In this document: positions 54,205 to 64,000 of the stretch, one piece after another | How positions within the stretch are numbered: position 1 is the stretch's first letter | Layout of the letters: every line of letters starts with the position of its first letter | Assembly (NCBI GenBank): GCA_011947345.1 | Contig: JAAVTG010000524.1 | Location: 1 to 64,000 of the forward strand | Direction: 5' to 3' | Origin: Phytophthora quininea | Taxonomy: Eukaryota; Oomycota; Peronosporomycetes; Peronosporales; Peronosporaceae | Length of the DNA stretch: 64,000 nucleotides | The notes under the pieces: generated by a model | What the model was told of the DNA's origin: nothing | Seen by the model: the letters and a program-made list of their open reading frames with translations, nothing else | The model's database searches: none | Program-made: the position numbers and the translations under genes

Positions 54205-56573
54205 ATGGCAGACTCGGAGATGGAGCAACGCTGGGCCTTCCTGTCCCCATGGTGCGACGTCCTCACAGGACGCACAACGCTCTACTACCCTGGTCACGAC
54301 GGCCGCGACGAGGAGATCTGGTTCATGAAGAAGCGCCGGCTGCAAGTGGTTCTCCACCGAAATGTCTCCAGGTCTTATCTTACCATCGGTAATAAGACCG
54401 TCAGTGAAGCCGACACTTTTCCCAACTGGAGCGACCAAAAGAAGAAACTTTCCTAGCCACTCTCCAGAAAACCAGAGAGGCGCTGGCCTTGTTAGCTGCT
54501 GTAGAACACGTCGACCACTCTGCCTGGAGATACCTACTAGGTCAATGCTGCCCTGACGATAAGCGTCAGGAAGGAGAGGAGGAGTTTGAAGAGAAAATCC
54601 CCGTTCGGTTCCTTTTGGTGATTGATTTAGAGAAGAAGAGAGGGCCCAAGTACGAAGGGGTGTTCGACCACGATCTGGTTCACTTCTGCAGTCCCATGGA
54701 GAACGCCAGTGCTGAATATGTTGAAGCCCTGCGCAAAATCGCGAGTTTCGACGCCACTGTAAAGCCACATCAGCCTGGGCTGACAATTGACGTCCCTGTA
54801 CGCGTTTTCTTCAAGTATTTTTATGACGCCGAGGACAAATTCGAGTGCATTCGAACCGCTGAGCAGATAATCAAGGACTTCCCGACGCAAGATGCCGCTC
54901 CTGGGTCCATGCAATGCCGGTTTGTGCTGGAACCGATGAAGGTGGACTCGAACGGGTTCGGACTGCGCCCTGAATTGGCCGAAGAAGTGGAGTCGATGGT
55001 GCTTAGCAACGTGTGGTTTTCAAAGCTCGCACTTTGGCTAGATATGGGCTTGGGGCCTGTTGGCTTTCCGATAGGGGCGTCAGATTCCGTGAGAACGAGC
55101 ATCTTGCGAGGAAGGTGTTTGGACAGCTGATTGCTCGTCTTTTCGACAGTACTCGCCGCAGCTTGGAGCTTGCGAACACGCGATATTATTTTGGCGAGCT
55201 CTCTCCGAATCAAGAGCAGAGTCCGCTCCAGATGGGTACTGTGCATTTGGAATGCGCTGGAGTCGTCGATTGGAGCTTCGAAGCATTGTGTTCTGCCTTG
55301 GCAGTTAACCAATCGACGAAGCAGGTTTCGATGATGCTGGAAATGGGATGGTCGCAGGAAGTTCACAGTCGAAAGTGGTGGAAGTGGTTGGCGTACGCAC
55401 TTTCCTCCAAGCGAGCGCGTGCTCACTCAGCTCTCGAGTCCGCTGCTCTTGTTTTTCTAGGAAGTATGACCGACGCAGACATTGACGGCTTCATTGCTAT
55501 CGCTTCGTCAGATCACCCGGAAGAGGAGTTGTTTGGAACTCAACGAGGTCGAGTCGATAAAAGAGACGCGACATTAGTTGCAGGATCAGAGATACTCTGT
55601 CCGATGGCACTAAACAACAGAGGACAACCCAGAAGAGGCACCCAACTCATCCCTGCTGGGTTTGACATCCCCATGGTCCGAACGTTTAGTGACGACGGGC
55701 AGAGCGAGTGGGTGAATGTAATAATCCCCGGATATGGTGGATGCAATGTGCAACGGACGAATTTACTCTTCAATGAGCCAGCTACGCCACGTCCAATCGT
55801 GAATGGATTGACAGAGCTTCGGATCCGCTTCAACGGCTATAGTGCGACGTTTGAAGGGCTACCTCGCTTCCTGGGAGCTATTGGACAGGGACTACGCTCT
55901 CTTACTATTGCCAATGGCGGTGGTGACATCGTCCTGGATACAAACATGATTCTGTCGTGCTGCCCCAAGCTGGAAGAGTTTGCGTTCCGCGATGATTTGA
56001 TCCATGCAAGACTCGATTTCAGCGACTACCACGCGGGACATCAACCTCTTCCTAGCTTCTCCCCAAATTGGGAGCGTGGTGTTGAAGTGATGGCCGACGA
56101 CTTAAAGGATGCTACCTCGCCCTTAAGCAAGTGCCTGCGGCGCCTTCGTGTTGATCTGTCGTTCTTACAACATGGACAGTGGGGGCTCGTGCGCGCGTCG
56201 AGGAAATCCTGCAAGTACTTTTGAAGGTACTGCAGGCAAATCAAAGTTTGGAGTATTTGGACGTCATCGTTCCAACAGAATCGATGTCACATTTGCCTGA
56301 GTTCAGAGCGTACCATCTCCAACCGATTAACCGCGCCGGTGACCACCTTGCGCCTGACAGTAAGGCTGCATTTTTAAGCGCCATGTCATCGATAAGGACG
56401 GTGAAACCCAGGGGAAGAAGAGGAAGCGATTGAAAAGATCGGTCGGCAGAAAACTGGATCGGTCGGTTCTTTCCAATATATTCTCGTTTGCCCGGGCCCG
56501 CGTGCTCCGTCAAGTCTACTTTCGCGTGGAGAGCAGAAATGACGAGGGCTTGCGAGAGGAAACGCCAATTTAG
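54205..56573 (+). CDS. PWC family copy J, nearly full length with frame breaks
   Basis: Starts at the ATG at 54205 (MADSEMEQRW) or 54220. Blocks in order over five frames: EQRWAFLSPWCDVLTGRTTLYY; LAAVEHVDHSAWRYLL, HDLVHFCSP, TIDVPVRVFF, SMQCRFVLEPMKVD, NVWFSKLALWL (54489-55130); FGQLIARLFDSTRR, WWKWLAYALSSKRAR, DHPEEELFG, MVRTFSDDGQSEWVNVIIPGYGGCNVQRTNL, CCPKLEEFAFR and LRRLRVDL (55013-56224); then SLEYLDVIVP and VLSNIFSFARARVLRQVYF, with the stop at 56571. No internal nonsense. The GRCQVQR block reads GGCNVQR here. It stands 6 kb away from the next copy, beyond the TIR and ankyrin genes. Confidence 0.7.
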
Positions 56574-56874
56574 GCCGTGTCGTGCGAGTGTTTTAGGTGT
56601 GGAAAACTCTTTGTTTCGGGGTTGCTTGGTGGCAATTCCTGCTCTTTGTTTTTATGTTCAACGTCGATTAAGCTTGGATGATTTCTTGATCGCCAAAGGC
56701 TTTTCGTGCGGAGTTGATTATAACGGCAACAGATAACAGAGTAAGCGGAAGCTGCGAAACAGTAAGCCCCGTATTCTTAGGGCTCATTCCAGATGAGAAT
56801 GAACAAGGAAGACGGATCACATTGCGTATCGTGTACTGGGGATTAAATGGCTAGCTAAAGAACCAGTTTGGCAG

Positions 56875-57910
56875 GGCGTCAACTTGGCGACAGCAGCAGG
56901 TCGAGGGTTACAAACGCAGCTTCGCTTGGCTCCTCTTTGGATACTCCCGATAGAACACGCGACAGCAGCAGCGGTAGCGACGGCGACAACTCAAACATCA
57001 TCGCTACCTTAAAACAACGAGAGGCTGACTAGCGTCGGAAATACCGCCAACACGTCAAGAATGAACGAAACCTTCTCCGTTGCCAAGCGACGGAGTTGTC
57101 TCTACAATTGAACCAGGTCAAGCTGGAGTTGGGCGAGCCAAAAGCAAGATGCGAGGGGCTGGAATAGCAACATATTTTTCGTGAAAGACAAACGAAAGCC
57201 AGCAACGAGCTCTTCGGGAGCAGGTCGAAGTAGAGCAAAGACGTCTTATTTCGTTGGTCAACGTCCAAGCCACGTACACCCAGACACAGCAAGCACCACA
57301 TGAAATCTACAGTACCTGCACTGCAGGAGATTGGGATAAACTATGAGCATCTTGACGAACTTATCGCTGGATCGGAGACGGTTCTGGCGCAACGAGGAAT
57401 GGGAAATCGACTCATGGCGAAGACTTTCAGACGACAACGAAATTGGTACTACCCGCGGAATTCAAGCAAGTGAATGGCACATTATGGACATTATGGAAGG
57501 TTGGCGAGCTCGTAGCGTCTACCAAGGTCTTGCCGAGTCAGTACGAGGGCACGGAGGACCCTACTAGTACCATGATCTTTGAATTTCGAAAACAATCCTG
57601 TCTGTCAGCGTTTTTGTTTATTTTCTTGCGCTGGTTTATTGAAGATCGAAGGATATATCTGCTGTGGAAGCGCATTTCGAATGGTGAGGAGGTGGAGACT
57701 GGCTGGCGCAGATTGAATCCTTCAACGGACGCGAGGTCCCTGGAACGGTGCTCGATATGTGTCAACGCTGGAAGCCTGTACACGTTCTTCGACTGGAGTC
57801 CATGAGCAGTGAGTTCCACGAAGCATTCCAAAATTTACCGATGATATCATGAAGAATGTGGTGTCTTCACTGGATAGGCTTCTTATCAAGATACGTTGGG
57901 AGCCATCGAG
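56875..57910 (+). pseudogene. bZIP-like/START-like gene copy 1, decayed
   Basis: Tandem relative of the gene at 58954-60117. It keeps a basic segment (YRQHVKNERNLLRCQ) leading to a leucine-spaced helix (ATELSLQLNQVKLEL), then stops at 57164 and nearby. Later pieces in other frames are ALQEIGINYEHLDELI, TKLVLPAEFKQVNGTLW with PTSTMIFEF (57440-57600), RWFIEDRRIYLLWK and ETGWRRLNPS. These match the second copy in order. Several in-frame stops and shifts indicate a non-functional copy. Confidence 0.5.
56878..56925 (+). repeat. Duplicated upstream segment (partner at about 58740-58790)
   Basis: About 45 bases here closely resemble 58742-58788 (common core CAGGGCGTCA, CTTGGC, ACAGCA, GGTCGAGGG). 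They lie upstream of the two bZIP-like copies, so the tandem duplication unit of roughly 1.9 kb included promoter sequence. The rest of 56574-56877 shows no gene. Confidence 0.5.
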
Positions 57911-58208
57911 ATAGATATGTTTTAACGCGTCCCTGTCCACGCTTTGCTTGTGCGCCAGTTAATGATTTGCGTAAGCAGAGAATTAGTGGGTCAACTACAA
58001 CTGTGTCTCCATGATCAAGCAGTAAAATAATCAGCTATTGATGTGTCCCATGAATCTATGAGCGAATGAGCAGGACGGTCACCGATTACGTCAATCGTAA
58101 GCTGCTACGCGGCAGAATGTCTTCCTGCAGAAAAGCACTTGTCCATGTATCGTTCCCAGTGTGAAATTTCCCCAAAACCGTAAACCAACTTTCGATTTCA
58201 AGACGACC

Positions 58209-58487
58209 ATGCGTATCAGCTACCTGTTGCTTCTGTTGATCGTTCATCTCGCAAGCGGGAGTGCCCTCCAACATCTGCGTGCACCAAATGTGGCCAGCAA
58301 GCCTCTGTCGGCTCAAGAAGCCAAGAACGAAGCGGAAGGAAGAAGGCTTGAACCGGCCGCGTGGAACACCCTGATAGCCAAGTTGTTCCCCCAACAATAC
58401 TTGAAGGATCTAAAGATGCCACCGAAGGCCAAGGGGAAAGTGGTCTGGAAGTTGGTCGACGGAAAGTACAAGTATGTTTTGGTGTAG
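58209..58487 (+). CDS. Small secreted protein with QHLR motif, candidate effector
   Basis: 92 residues in one frame. The ATG at 58209 begins a strong signal peptide (MRISYLLLLLIVHLASGSA), likely cleaved near residue 19. QHLR follows at once at 21-24, a degenerate RxLR, with an acidic/Arg segment EAEGRRLE at 41-48 in place of a canonical EER. The mature part (WNTLIAKLF, YLKDLKMPP, VVWKLVDGKYKYVLV) has no known fold. It may be a QxLR-type effector or simply a small secreted protein; the motif is unusually close to the cleavage site. It sits between the two bZIP-like copies. 57911-58208 upstream shows no gene, with an AAATTTCC sequence about 45 bases before the ATG. Confidence 0.55.
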   Translation: MRISYLLLLLIVHLASGSALQHLRAPNVASKPLSAQEAKNEAEGRRLEPAAWNTLIAKLFPQQYLKDLKMPPKAKGKVVWKLVDGKYKYVLV

Positions 58488-58953
58488 CTCCTTTGAGTGT
58501 CGTCTACCAAACGACCAACGAACACGGATTGTTCCCTGCCACTTTTGCCTGGATGGTTTTCAGCACTGTCCATCGTAAAATTCATGGCACTTTTCGTTTG
58601 TGCTTCTACATCCAGTATATTCAAAATACGACCACTTCCACTACGATACTTGACACCGCCAGGATTTCGCTCGTATCAGCCACTTTTGCACTCGTCATGT
58701 AGTGTTGAATTTCGGCTTGTTGTCGAGTACATGTAGTACCCGTTTGACAGGGCGTCATCTTGGCAACAGCAATCGGTCGAGGGATTGCGATTTTCGTAAG
58801 CACCTGCCTCTGGCGTTGATGCATTCGTGTTGGCGTGATTTCTTGGGCTTTGCAATGGCGTTTCGTGAGTAACACGTTGTACAGCCGGATAAATGGCAGC
58901 CGGTCAAGTCACCGGTGAGACTCTCCGAGAGAGCAGAGTACGAATTGACCGAG

Positions 58954-60117
58954 ATGGACTTCGAGCTGAATGACTTGGACACGAGTGCGCTGCTGGCGGA
59001 GGCGGAGGCGCTTCTCAGTACAAGAGGACCGCTCGGCTTCTGTTTGGGTACCCAAGATAGTACAGGCGATAGCTGCAGCGAGGCCGACATGTCAAACATC
59101 CTCTCGACGTTCAAAAGGAGGAGGCAAGGAAGCGTCGGAAATATCGTGCACGCGCCAAGAATGACCGAGAGGTTTTGCGCTGTCAAGTGACCGAGTTATC
59201 TCTACAACTGAGCCATGTCAAGAGGGGATTGAGATGAAGAAGGAGAGAGGCGAGGCAACTCAAACAGCGACATATTTTCTGTGGAAGTTCAACAGTCTAC
59301 AGCAGCAAGCCCTTCGGAAAAAGGCAGAAGAAGAGCAAAGACGTCTCACCACAATGGTCAATGTCCAGGCAACCTACATCCAGACCCTTTGCGGTAGTAT
59401 CTGCGAGCAACCTGGTAGTGGGATGCCTGCTGAAAGTGACGGCAACAACGTTTTTATTATGTCTACAAAAGCTGCGCTATGTGAATCCTACATCAAGGAA
59501 ATCGAAGAGATTTACGTGCGTATTGATGAGATCCTTGCCGAGTTTGAGATGGCATCGCTACGAGAAGAGGATTCAACGGCTCTTTCAACGCGGAAATCTG
59601 GCGGTGCGGGGTCCTTTCAGATGGCTACGAAGTTCTTGTTGCCTGGGGGATTACAGCAAGTCAACAACGCTATCTGGGAAGTCAGTGAGCTCTTCGCGTC
59701 TACCCAGTTATTCCCGAACCAATCTCACGATGTGGATGACCCGAACAACACCATGATTTACGAATTCCGCGAACGCATCCGTCTCAAGCCCGGCACGACA
59801 GTCTCCTTCTACCAGCGTTTTTCTTGCGCCGCTTTATTGAAGATGGACGGATATTCCTCGTGTGGAAGTGCACTTCAGATGGCGAGGACGCATACAGCGG
59901 GATGCAATCAGTGGAGACTGGCTGGTGCCGATTAAGTCCTTCGAAGGACTTGAACCACCCTGGAACTGTGCTCGATATGTGTCAACGCTGGGAACCGATG
60001 CACTTTCGTCGATGGCAGTCCAGGACTAACATGATCAACGAGTTCCACGATGCAATCCAGCAGGCGAATGACGGTATTGTGGAGAATGTGGCACATCATC
60101 TGAAAGGCCTAGTGTGA
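58954..60117 (+). CDS. bZIP-like / START-like protein copy 2 (frame breaks)
   Basis: The ATG at 58954 (MDFELNDLDT) leads to an acidic N terminus. A shift near 59115 enters a basic segment, EARKRRKYRARAKNDRE, followed by a leucine-spaced helix VLRCQVTELSLQLSHV, which resembles a bZIP DNA-binding and dimerisation region. After an in-frame TGA at about 59232-59234, a second frame (59234-59935) has a Q/R-rich coiled coil, then KFLLPGGLQQVNNAIW and NNTMIYEFRERI. The last frame (59824-60117) has RRFIEDGRIFLVWKCTSDGE and ETGWCRLSPS, which recall the START-like C-terminal domain of a common oomycete bZIP-like family. Likely a nuclear regulator; the stop at the junction means it could itself be decaying. 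Confidence 0.5.
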
Positions 60118-60203
60118 TTTTGGAATACATTCGACTGAGGTTTTCGGTCATGCATGTGAAGGAAGGAATCGATTCTTCGGATCATTAATTGTTGTTTGCT
60201 CTC

Positions 60204-61947
60204 CTACAATTCAAATATGCAGCTGTGCACATCAAAGTGCACGTCCATCTCCTGCGAAAGCGTCACGCTGATGCGGATGACATCACGGACCATGGAAGAG
60301 GGGCCGGATACGAGCACAGCTACGCGCTTCTTTCCAGTGTTGAGGGCTTGACTGCCAATCCTCCGCAGAATCCGCTCGGTATCTGGTCGCAGTGTGTGAC
60401 AAGAGTTGTCTACACATCGGTTGGCCTCAGACATCTCGAGATCTTGTTCCACTTGTGTTTGGTAGAGTTCGCTTGTAAACACGTCATCCTGGCCGGTGAG
60501 GAGTTTATCAGGGAAGAAAGAGGCTTCTTCATTGTGTCCGACCTTGTCGAGAACGAGACTTTGGACCAAGTCAGCACCTCTCATGGACCACACAAAGTGA
60601 ACTCGCTGAAGCTCCGAGCGGCCGTCGTAATGAACCAGGTAGTGCAGCCAATTGACAACAGACCGTAGTGGAGTGACGCCGATTCCACCAGAAAACATGA
60701 CGACGTGGGAATAAGTTGTCGGGTTCTCTAAGTCGATCGATAAGCATCCGTAAGGACCATCCACGAGGACATCCAGTGGGACAGCAGAACGATACACTCC
60801 GTCAGCGTCACATTCTGCTGAAACAATCGCCATCAGCTTTTCCGTCCAGTCGCCAGCAACCTTGATGTGAATGGATACCTTGGACTCATGCGGGGATGAA
60901 GAGATGCTGAATGGATGCCACTGAAAGCTCGAAACGCTTGGCACACACACGAAGATGTATTGGCCAGCTTTGTAGTGAAATTCTTGATTGGTTTCCTTTC
61001 GAACGCGAGGAAATTCGATCTGGATAATGTTCCCTCGCAACACTGAGACCGTCAGTTGATCCGGTGCGATCACACCCATTCGGATATGCCTTGGAGACCC
61101 ATTAACAGCATTTTCGGAGCCTTGCAGCCCCTTCTTCTTAAGAAATGATCCATGAGAGTAGACACGGGGACGATACACTGTACGGAGAAAGGTGTCCGCA
61201 ATCCACGGCACAATGTTGATCAAGACCGACGTTACGCCATGCGCGTACAGCATCCCAAGAACCGCGAGGAAGAGAAATCCATGCGTGAACCGAAACAGCT
61301 CGAAGAATCGGCGCCGCACGAAGTGTAGCGAAAACATGGCCATGAGAAGCATCGCACCAAGTGCCGCAATACCGTAACAGGCCTTGTATTCTTTGTTGTG
61401 GACTTTACCGTCGTCAACTGCCAAAACATACGCGAGGCCATGAAGCCCAGACAAACCGATCGTAACCAGAGCCGAGAGTTTGTGGTAAAACAATGCGCGC
61501 TCGAACGACAACCCCGTGATCTTCAGAATTGGTGAGTTGTTGCGCATTGCCATCGTGAACACCACAATCAACCCCACGGTGGGAGGAGTTCCGGTGCCTT
61601 CCACGTCTCGATCTCGAATCGCTTTTACAGCGGAAATTACGATCGGTATCACACACGCAGGTAACGTGATGAACAAGTCGCCAAGCTTTACATCCAGCGT
61701 CGAAGTCAACCATGGCAAAGGCATCAGAAAAGTTGCGAGACAGCTTCCAACGCAGAGCCGTCCAAACGCGCGCGAGTAGAAGCCAGCATGGAGTTTCATG
61801 AGGAGGTGGCTCCAGATTGTTCGTGGGTTCAACCTCAAACGAAGTTCCGCGCTGCAGCAATTCACTGCTGCTGGAAGTCAAGAGTGGGAAGCTTGTCTGC
61901 CGGTAATTAGCAGAAGGAGATTCCTCACGTGGCAACGGAGAATCCAT
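60204..61947 (-). CDS. Ferric-reductase/NADPH-oxidase-like flavocytochrome 3
   Basis: Third member of the flavocytochrome family here, more distant from the other two. The ATG at 61947 (MDSPLPREESPS) is followed by ALRWKLSRNF, aligned with the WVVTRWKLSR block of the paralogues. One break at the run 61728-61731 leads into the long frame, which is open to 60204. It shows FYHKLSAL, GLHGLAY, FTHGFLF and YAHGVTS (candidate heme histidines), an extra loop of about 25 residues (SHGSFLKKKGLQGSEN), HPFSISSSPHE, LVDGPYG, FSGGIGVTPL and VLVSGPSSMVRD, where Cys of the usual CGP is Ser. About 580 residues. Electron acceptor unknown. Confidence 0.85.
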
Positions 61948-62409
61948 CGGTGTTGGTAGTAGTTCGTCACACACGCTGAGAGTCCAAAAGTGTCGGATGC
62001 ACGTTCATGTACTCCGAGAGAAGTTGGTACGTCATCAAACTGGATTTTCATCGTACCGGTGTAAGCCATCCTCTCGTTGCTTACAATGATGATGCTGCTT
62101 TTCATACTTTTTTCTCCGGTGGAAACGTCAATGAATTTCAACGATCCGCTTGGTTTGGCCAACCCTCTTCTTCATTCGATTCAGCTTGGACAGGAGTCCT
62201 GTACGGAAGATCAAACCCGGCATGAACCTCCTCGAGTATCCGAATATTGGTCTTCTGCTTCTTCGCTTCGAGCAGGTTTACAAGCTTCTACATCAAATTC
62301 TTGCGAGTCATGTTGATGTTTTCCATGTATCACGGTTGACGTACTTTAGTGAGCTTTGCTTGTCGACGAGTTGTCATTCGTGTCTCTAACATCTGTTCAC
62401 AGAGGGGAG
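61948..62409. other. Spacer between ferric-reductase-like 3 and the Mutator-like element
   Basis: No supported gene. Short open frames of 70-80 codons overlap on both strands without motifs. Presumably includes the promoter of the minus-strand oxidase. Confidence 0.45.
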
Positions 62410-62418
62410 GAATCTAAC
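62410..62418 (+). repeat. Left target-site duplication (GAATCTAAC)
   Basis: Nine bases directly flanking the left inverted repeat, identical to the nine bases flanking the right repeat at 63233-63241. Confidence 0.9.
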
Positions 62419-63232
62419 GGGAGGTGATATCGACAGCGGGCCCATTGAAAAGATAAGTGATTTCGTGCATAAATAATTCAAAGAAAGACCACGCGATCAA
62501 CGATTGTTTCATGTTTTTGTCATCAAGCAACGGGCTGCATTTGCGGTTTGTTGATATGTGCGGACCACAATTCGAACAGAAGCCGGCAGCGCGCTGTGTT
62601 ATCTGCAGCACGAGCCCTCCCGCAGTCAAGCACGGTGTCGTCGTCCCGATTGATATGTACTGAAGACCGTGCCCACACCCGTCCAGATGATGCCAACAAA
62701 TTTGCGAAGCAGTTTTGTGGCGTCTAACTTGTTCGCGAGCGCCCCTTCGACCTCATAGAGTTACAACGAGTCCATGGCCGACAGTTCGCTCTGCTTTGCC
62801 TGGTGCGATGAGGAGTAGTAGTCCAGGTAGCTAATTACGAGACCGGTGCTCCGAGAACAATGTGGGCAAGCCATGGCTCTGCAAGACGCCTCATTTTGCA
62901 GCTCCGCAGATTTCAAAGGTTCGTGGTGCATACAACAAGTATATCATTTCGAGTTATAACGTGCACAATGTAAAGCAACAGGTAGCACCGATTCATTATC
63001 CAGTGATATCGCAACCATTGTGTTGCCATTTAAAGCTGCGCACCAACGATACCGATTGTGTAAATCACTGTGGGTCGCATTAACCAGCACCGGTCGAGTT
63101 ATTGTGCATCGCCGTGATTCACATTAACTCGCACTGTAGCTACAACTTTTGGAAGTGAAGGCTGTTCCGTGTCAAGGGGAAAGTACAGGCCCGCTGTCAA
63201 TAGCAGGAGCCCCGCTGTCGATATCACCTCCC
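62419..63232. mobile_element. Non-autonomous Mutator-like element (MITE/MULE), 814 bp
   Basis: Ends are perfect 22-bp inverted repeats: 62419-62440 (GGGAGGTGAT...GACAGCGGG) and its complement at 63211-63232. A partial extra copy of the repeat (CCCGCTGTCAATAG) sits just inside the right end at 63190-63203. The element is bounded by identical 9-bp direct repeats, GAATCTAAC, typical of Mutator-type transposition (hAT would give 8 bp, piggyBac TTAA). The interior has only short open frames (for example 62457-62663, 68 codons) and no transposase domain, so it must be moved by an autonomous relative. Whether the interior is a captured host fragment cannot be told. Identical ends and target copies suggest a fairly recent insertion. 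Confidence 0.85.
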
Positions 63233-63241
63233 GAATCTAAC
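63233..63241 (+). repeat. Right target-site duplication (GAATCTAAC)
   Basis: Exact match to 62410-62418, completing the insertion footprint of the Mutator-like element. Confidence 0.9.
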
Positions 63242-64000
63242 GGCCAGACAGATCCAAACGGCCAGACCAGTCACAGCTGTCAAATGAATCATTTTCATCC
63301 AATCAAATGTCAGATAAATATTTGCTAATTCAGAGCCAGTCACAGACTAATTCTCCAGTCAATGGAGGGCGACGCTCAGGAGAGCGGCCCCCAGGAGATC
63401 GACCCTCAAGAGCAGCCTACGACTCCTCCCTAAGAGCTTTCCAATGCTCCTTCAGTGCGCTTCTCGAGGTGCTGATAGTCGATCCGTAAGAGCGGTATCT
63501 CGGAAGGGACGATGAAGTAGTGAGTGTGTGTGCGCTCGAGTGGGGAAAACCAAAAGTGTGTATTTCCGAGTGTCTTGTGTTGCTGAGGGAAAAGCTCGCC
63601 CGCTGACAAACCCTCAAGACTAGCCTATCAACTTCATCCTAGTAAAGCTGTATAGACTTGTGGGTTCACGTCAATGACACTCATGCCAATGACCACGGGC
63701 ACGCATGCCTCGCTAGTGTCCATCAATCCCTCAGGATTGCTGGCACACTATTTGTCTTCCATCTTTCCAGTCCTTCACAAGCCACACTCGGACCTCGCAC
63801 ATCGTGTGCTGCAACCGCAGTGACCTTCAGGGCCAGCCACGCATGGCTGCCCATTGCTCTTACTCCCACTTCACGTAGGATGCATGCACTACACGCAGAT
63901 CGCACTCATGCGAACGCAATACATCAAAATGCCGTAGTACCGCCAAGCCCACACGCATGGAGCTTTAGCACACCAAAACATGCCGCAGCATTATTGGTGG
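63242..64000. other. Window end without supported gene
   Basis: An AACGGCCAGAC sequence is present twice near 63239-63268. An ATG at 63362 opens a 23-codon acidic, Gln/Pro-rich peptide (MEGDAQESGPQEIDPQEQ) that could be the start of a retroelement gag-like or other gene, but it stops at about 63433. Nothing else is convincing. Confidence 0.35.

Noticed and set aside
54028..54786. 252-codon minus-strand open frame over the start of PWC copy J
   Set aside because: It is antisense to strongly conserved family blocks and shows no motif of its own.
62457..62663. 68-codon frame with RCVIC inside the Mutator-like element as a transposase zinc ribbon
   Set aside because: No further Cys/His pairs at proper spacing and no catalytic core; the 9-bp target duplication does not fit piggyBac-type transposases.

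Overview
The window looks like accessory, gene-dense DNA of a plant-pathogenic oomycete, most likely a Phytophthora or close relative. Support comes from secreted proteins with RxLR and EER motifs, a tandem WY-type effector, initiator-like promoter signals just upstream of effector genes, very short or absent introns, and oomycete-style ABCG half-transporters, ferric-reductase-like oxidases, a bZIP-like/START-like pair and ankyrin proteins. The species cannot be fixed from sequence alone.

Layout. 1-2.2 kb holds two decayed copies of an unrecognised gene. 2.3-8.3 kb is a TPR/Mlp1-type nuclear-basket nucleoporin. 8.7-14.7 kb carries two paralogous RxLR effector genes separated by a membrane-protein ORF, a decayed Gfo/Idh oxidoreductase, a hAT transposase remnant and one copy of an expanded unknown family. 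11.7-35 kb, with outliers at 47.2-48.7 and 54.2-56.6 kb, holds about ten copies of that family on both strands, called here the PWC family after its N-terminal RWGFLAPWC-like signature. Five copies (C, D, E, H, J) are nearly full length; five (A, B, F, G, I) are clearly decayed, one of them split by a LINE fragment. A Cu+-ATPase and a mucolipin-type TRP channel lie among them. 35-46.7 kb is a redox/transport block: ABCG transporter, ferric-reductase-like oxidase, WY-repeat effector, Old Yellow Enzyme, second oxidase, second ABCG. 48.9-52.2 kb encodes a membrane-ankyrin-TIR-TIR protein, followed by an ankyrin gene. 56.9-60.1 kb holds two tandem bZIP-like/START-like genes with a small secreted QHLR protein between them. 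60.2-61.9 kb is a third ferric-reductase-like gene. 62.4-63.2 kb is a non-autonomous Mutator-like element with perfect inverted repeats and a 9-bp target duplication.

Almost every conserved gene is broken by one or a few single-base shifts, many in short homopolymers and without in-frame nonsense codons. This looks more like base-calling error than decay. It is distinct from the real pseudogenes, which show deletions, stops or lost ends. Coordinates of shifted genes therefore span several reading frames.

The strongest candidates for undescribed biology are the PWC family and the membrane-ankyrin-double-TIR protein.
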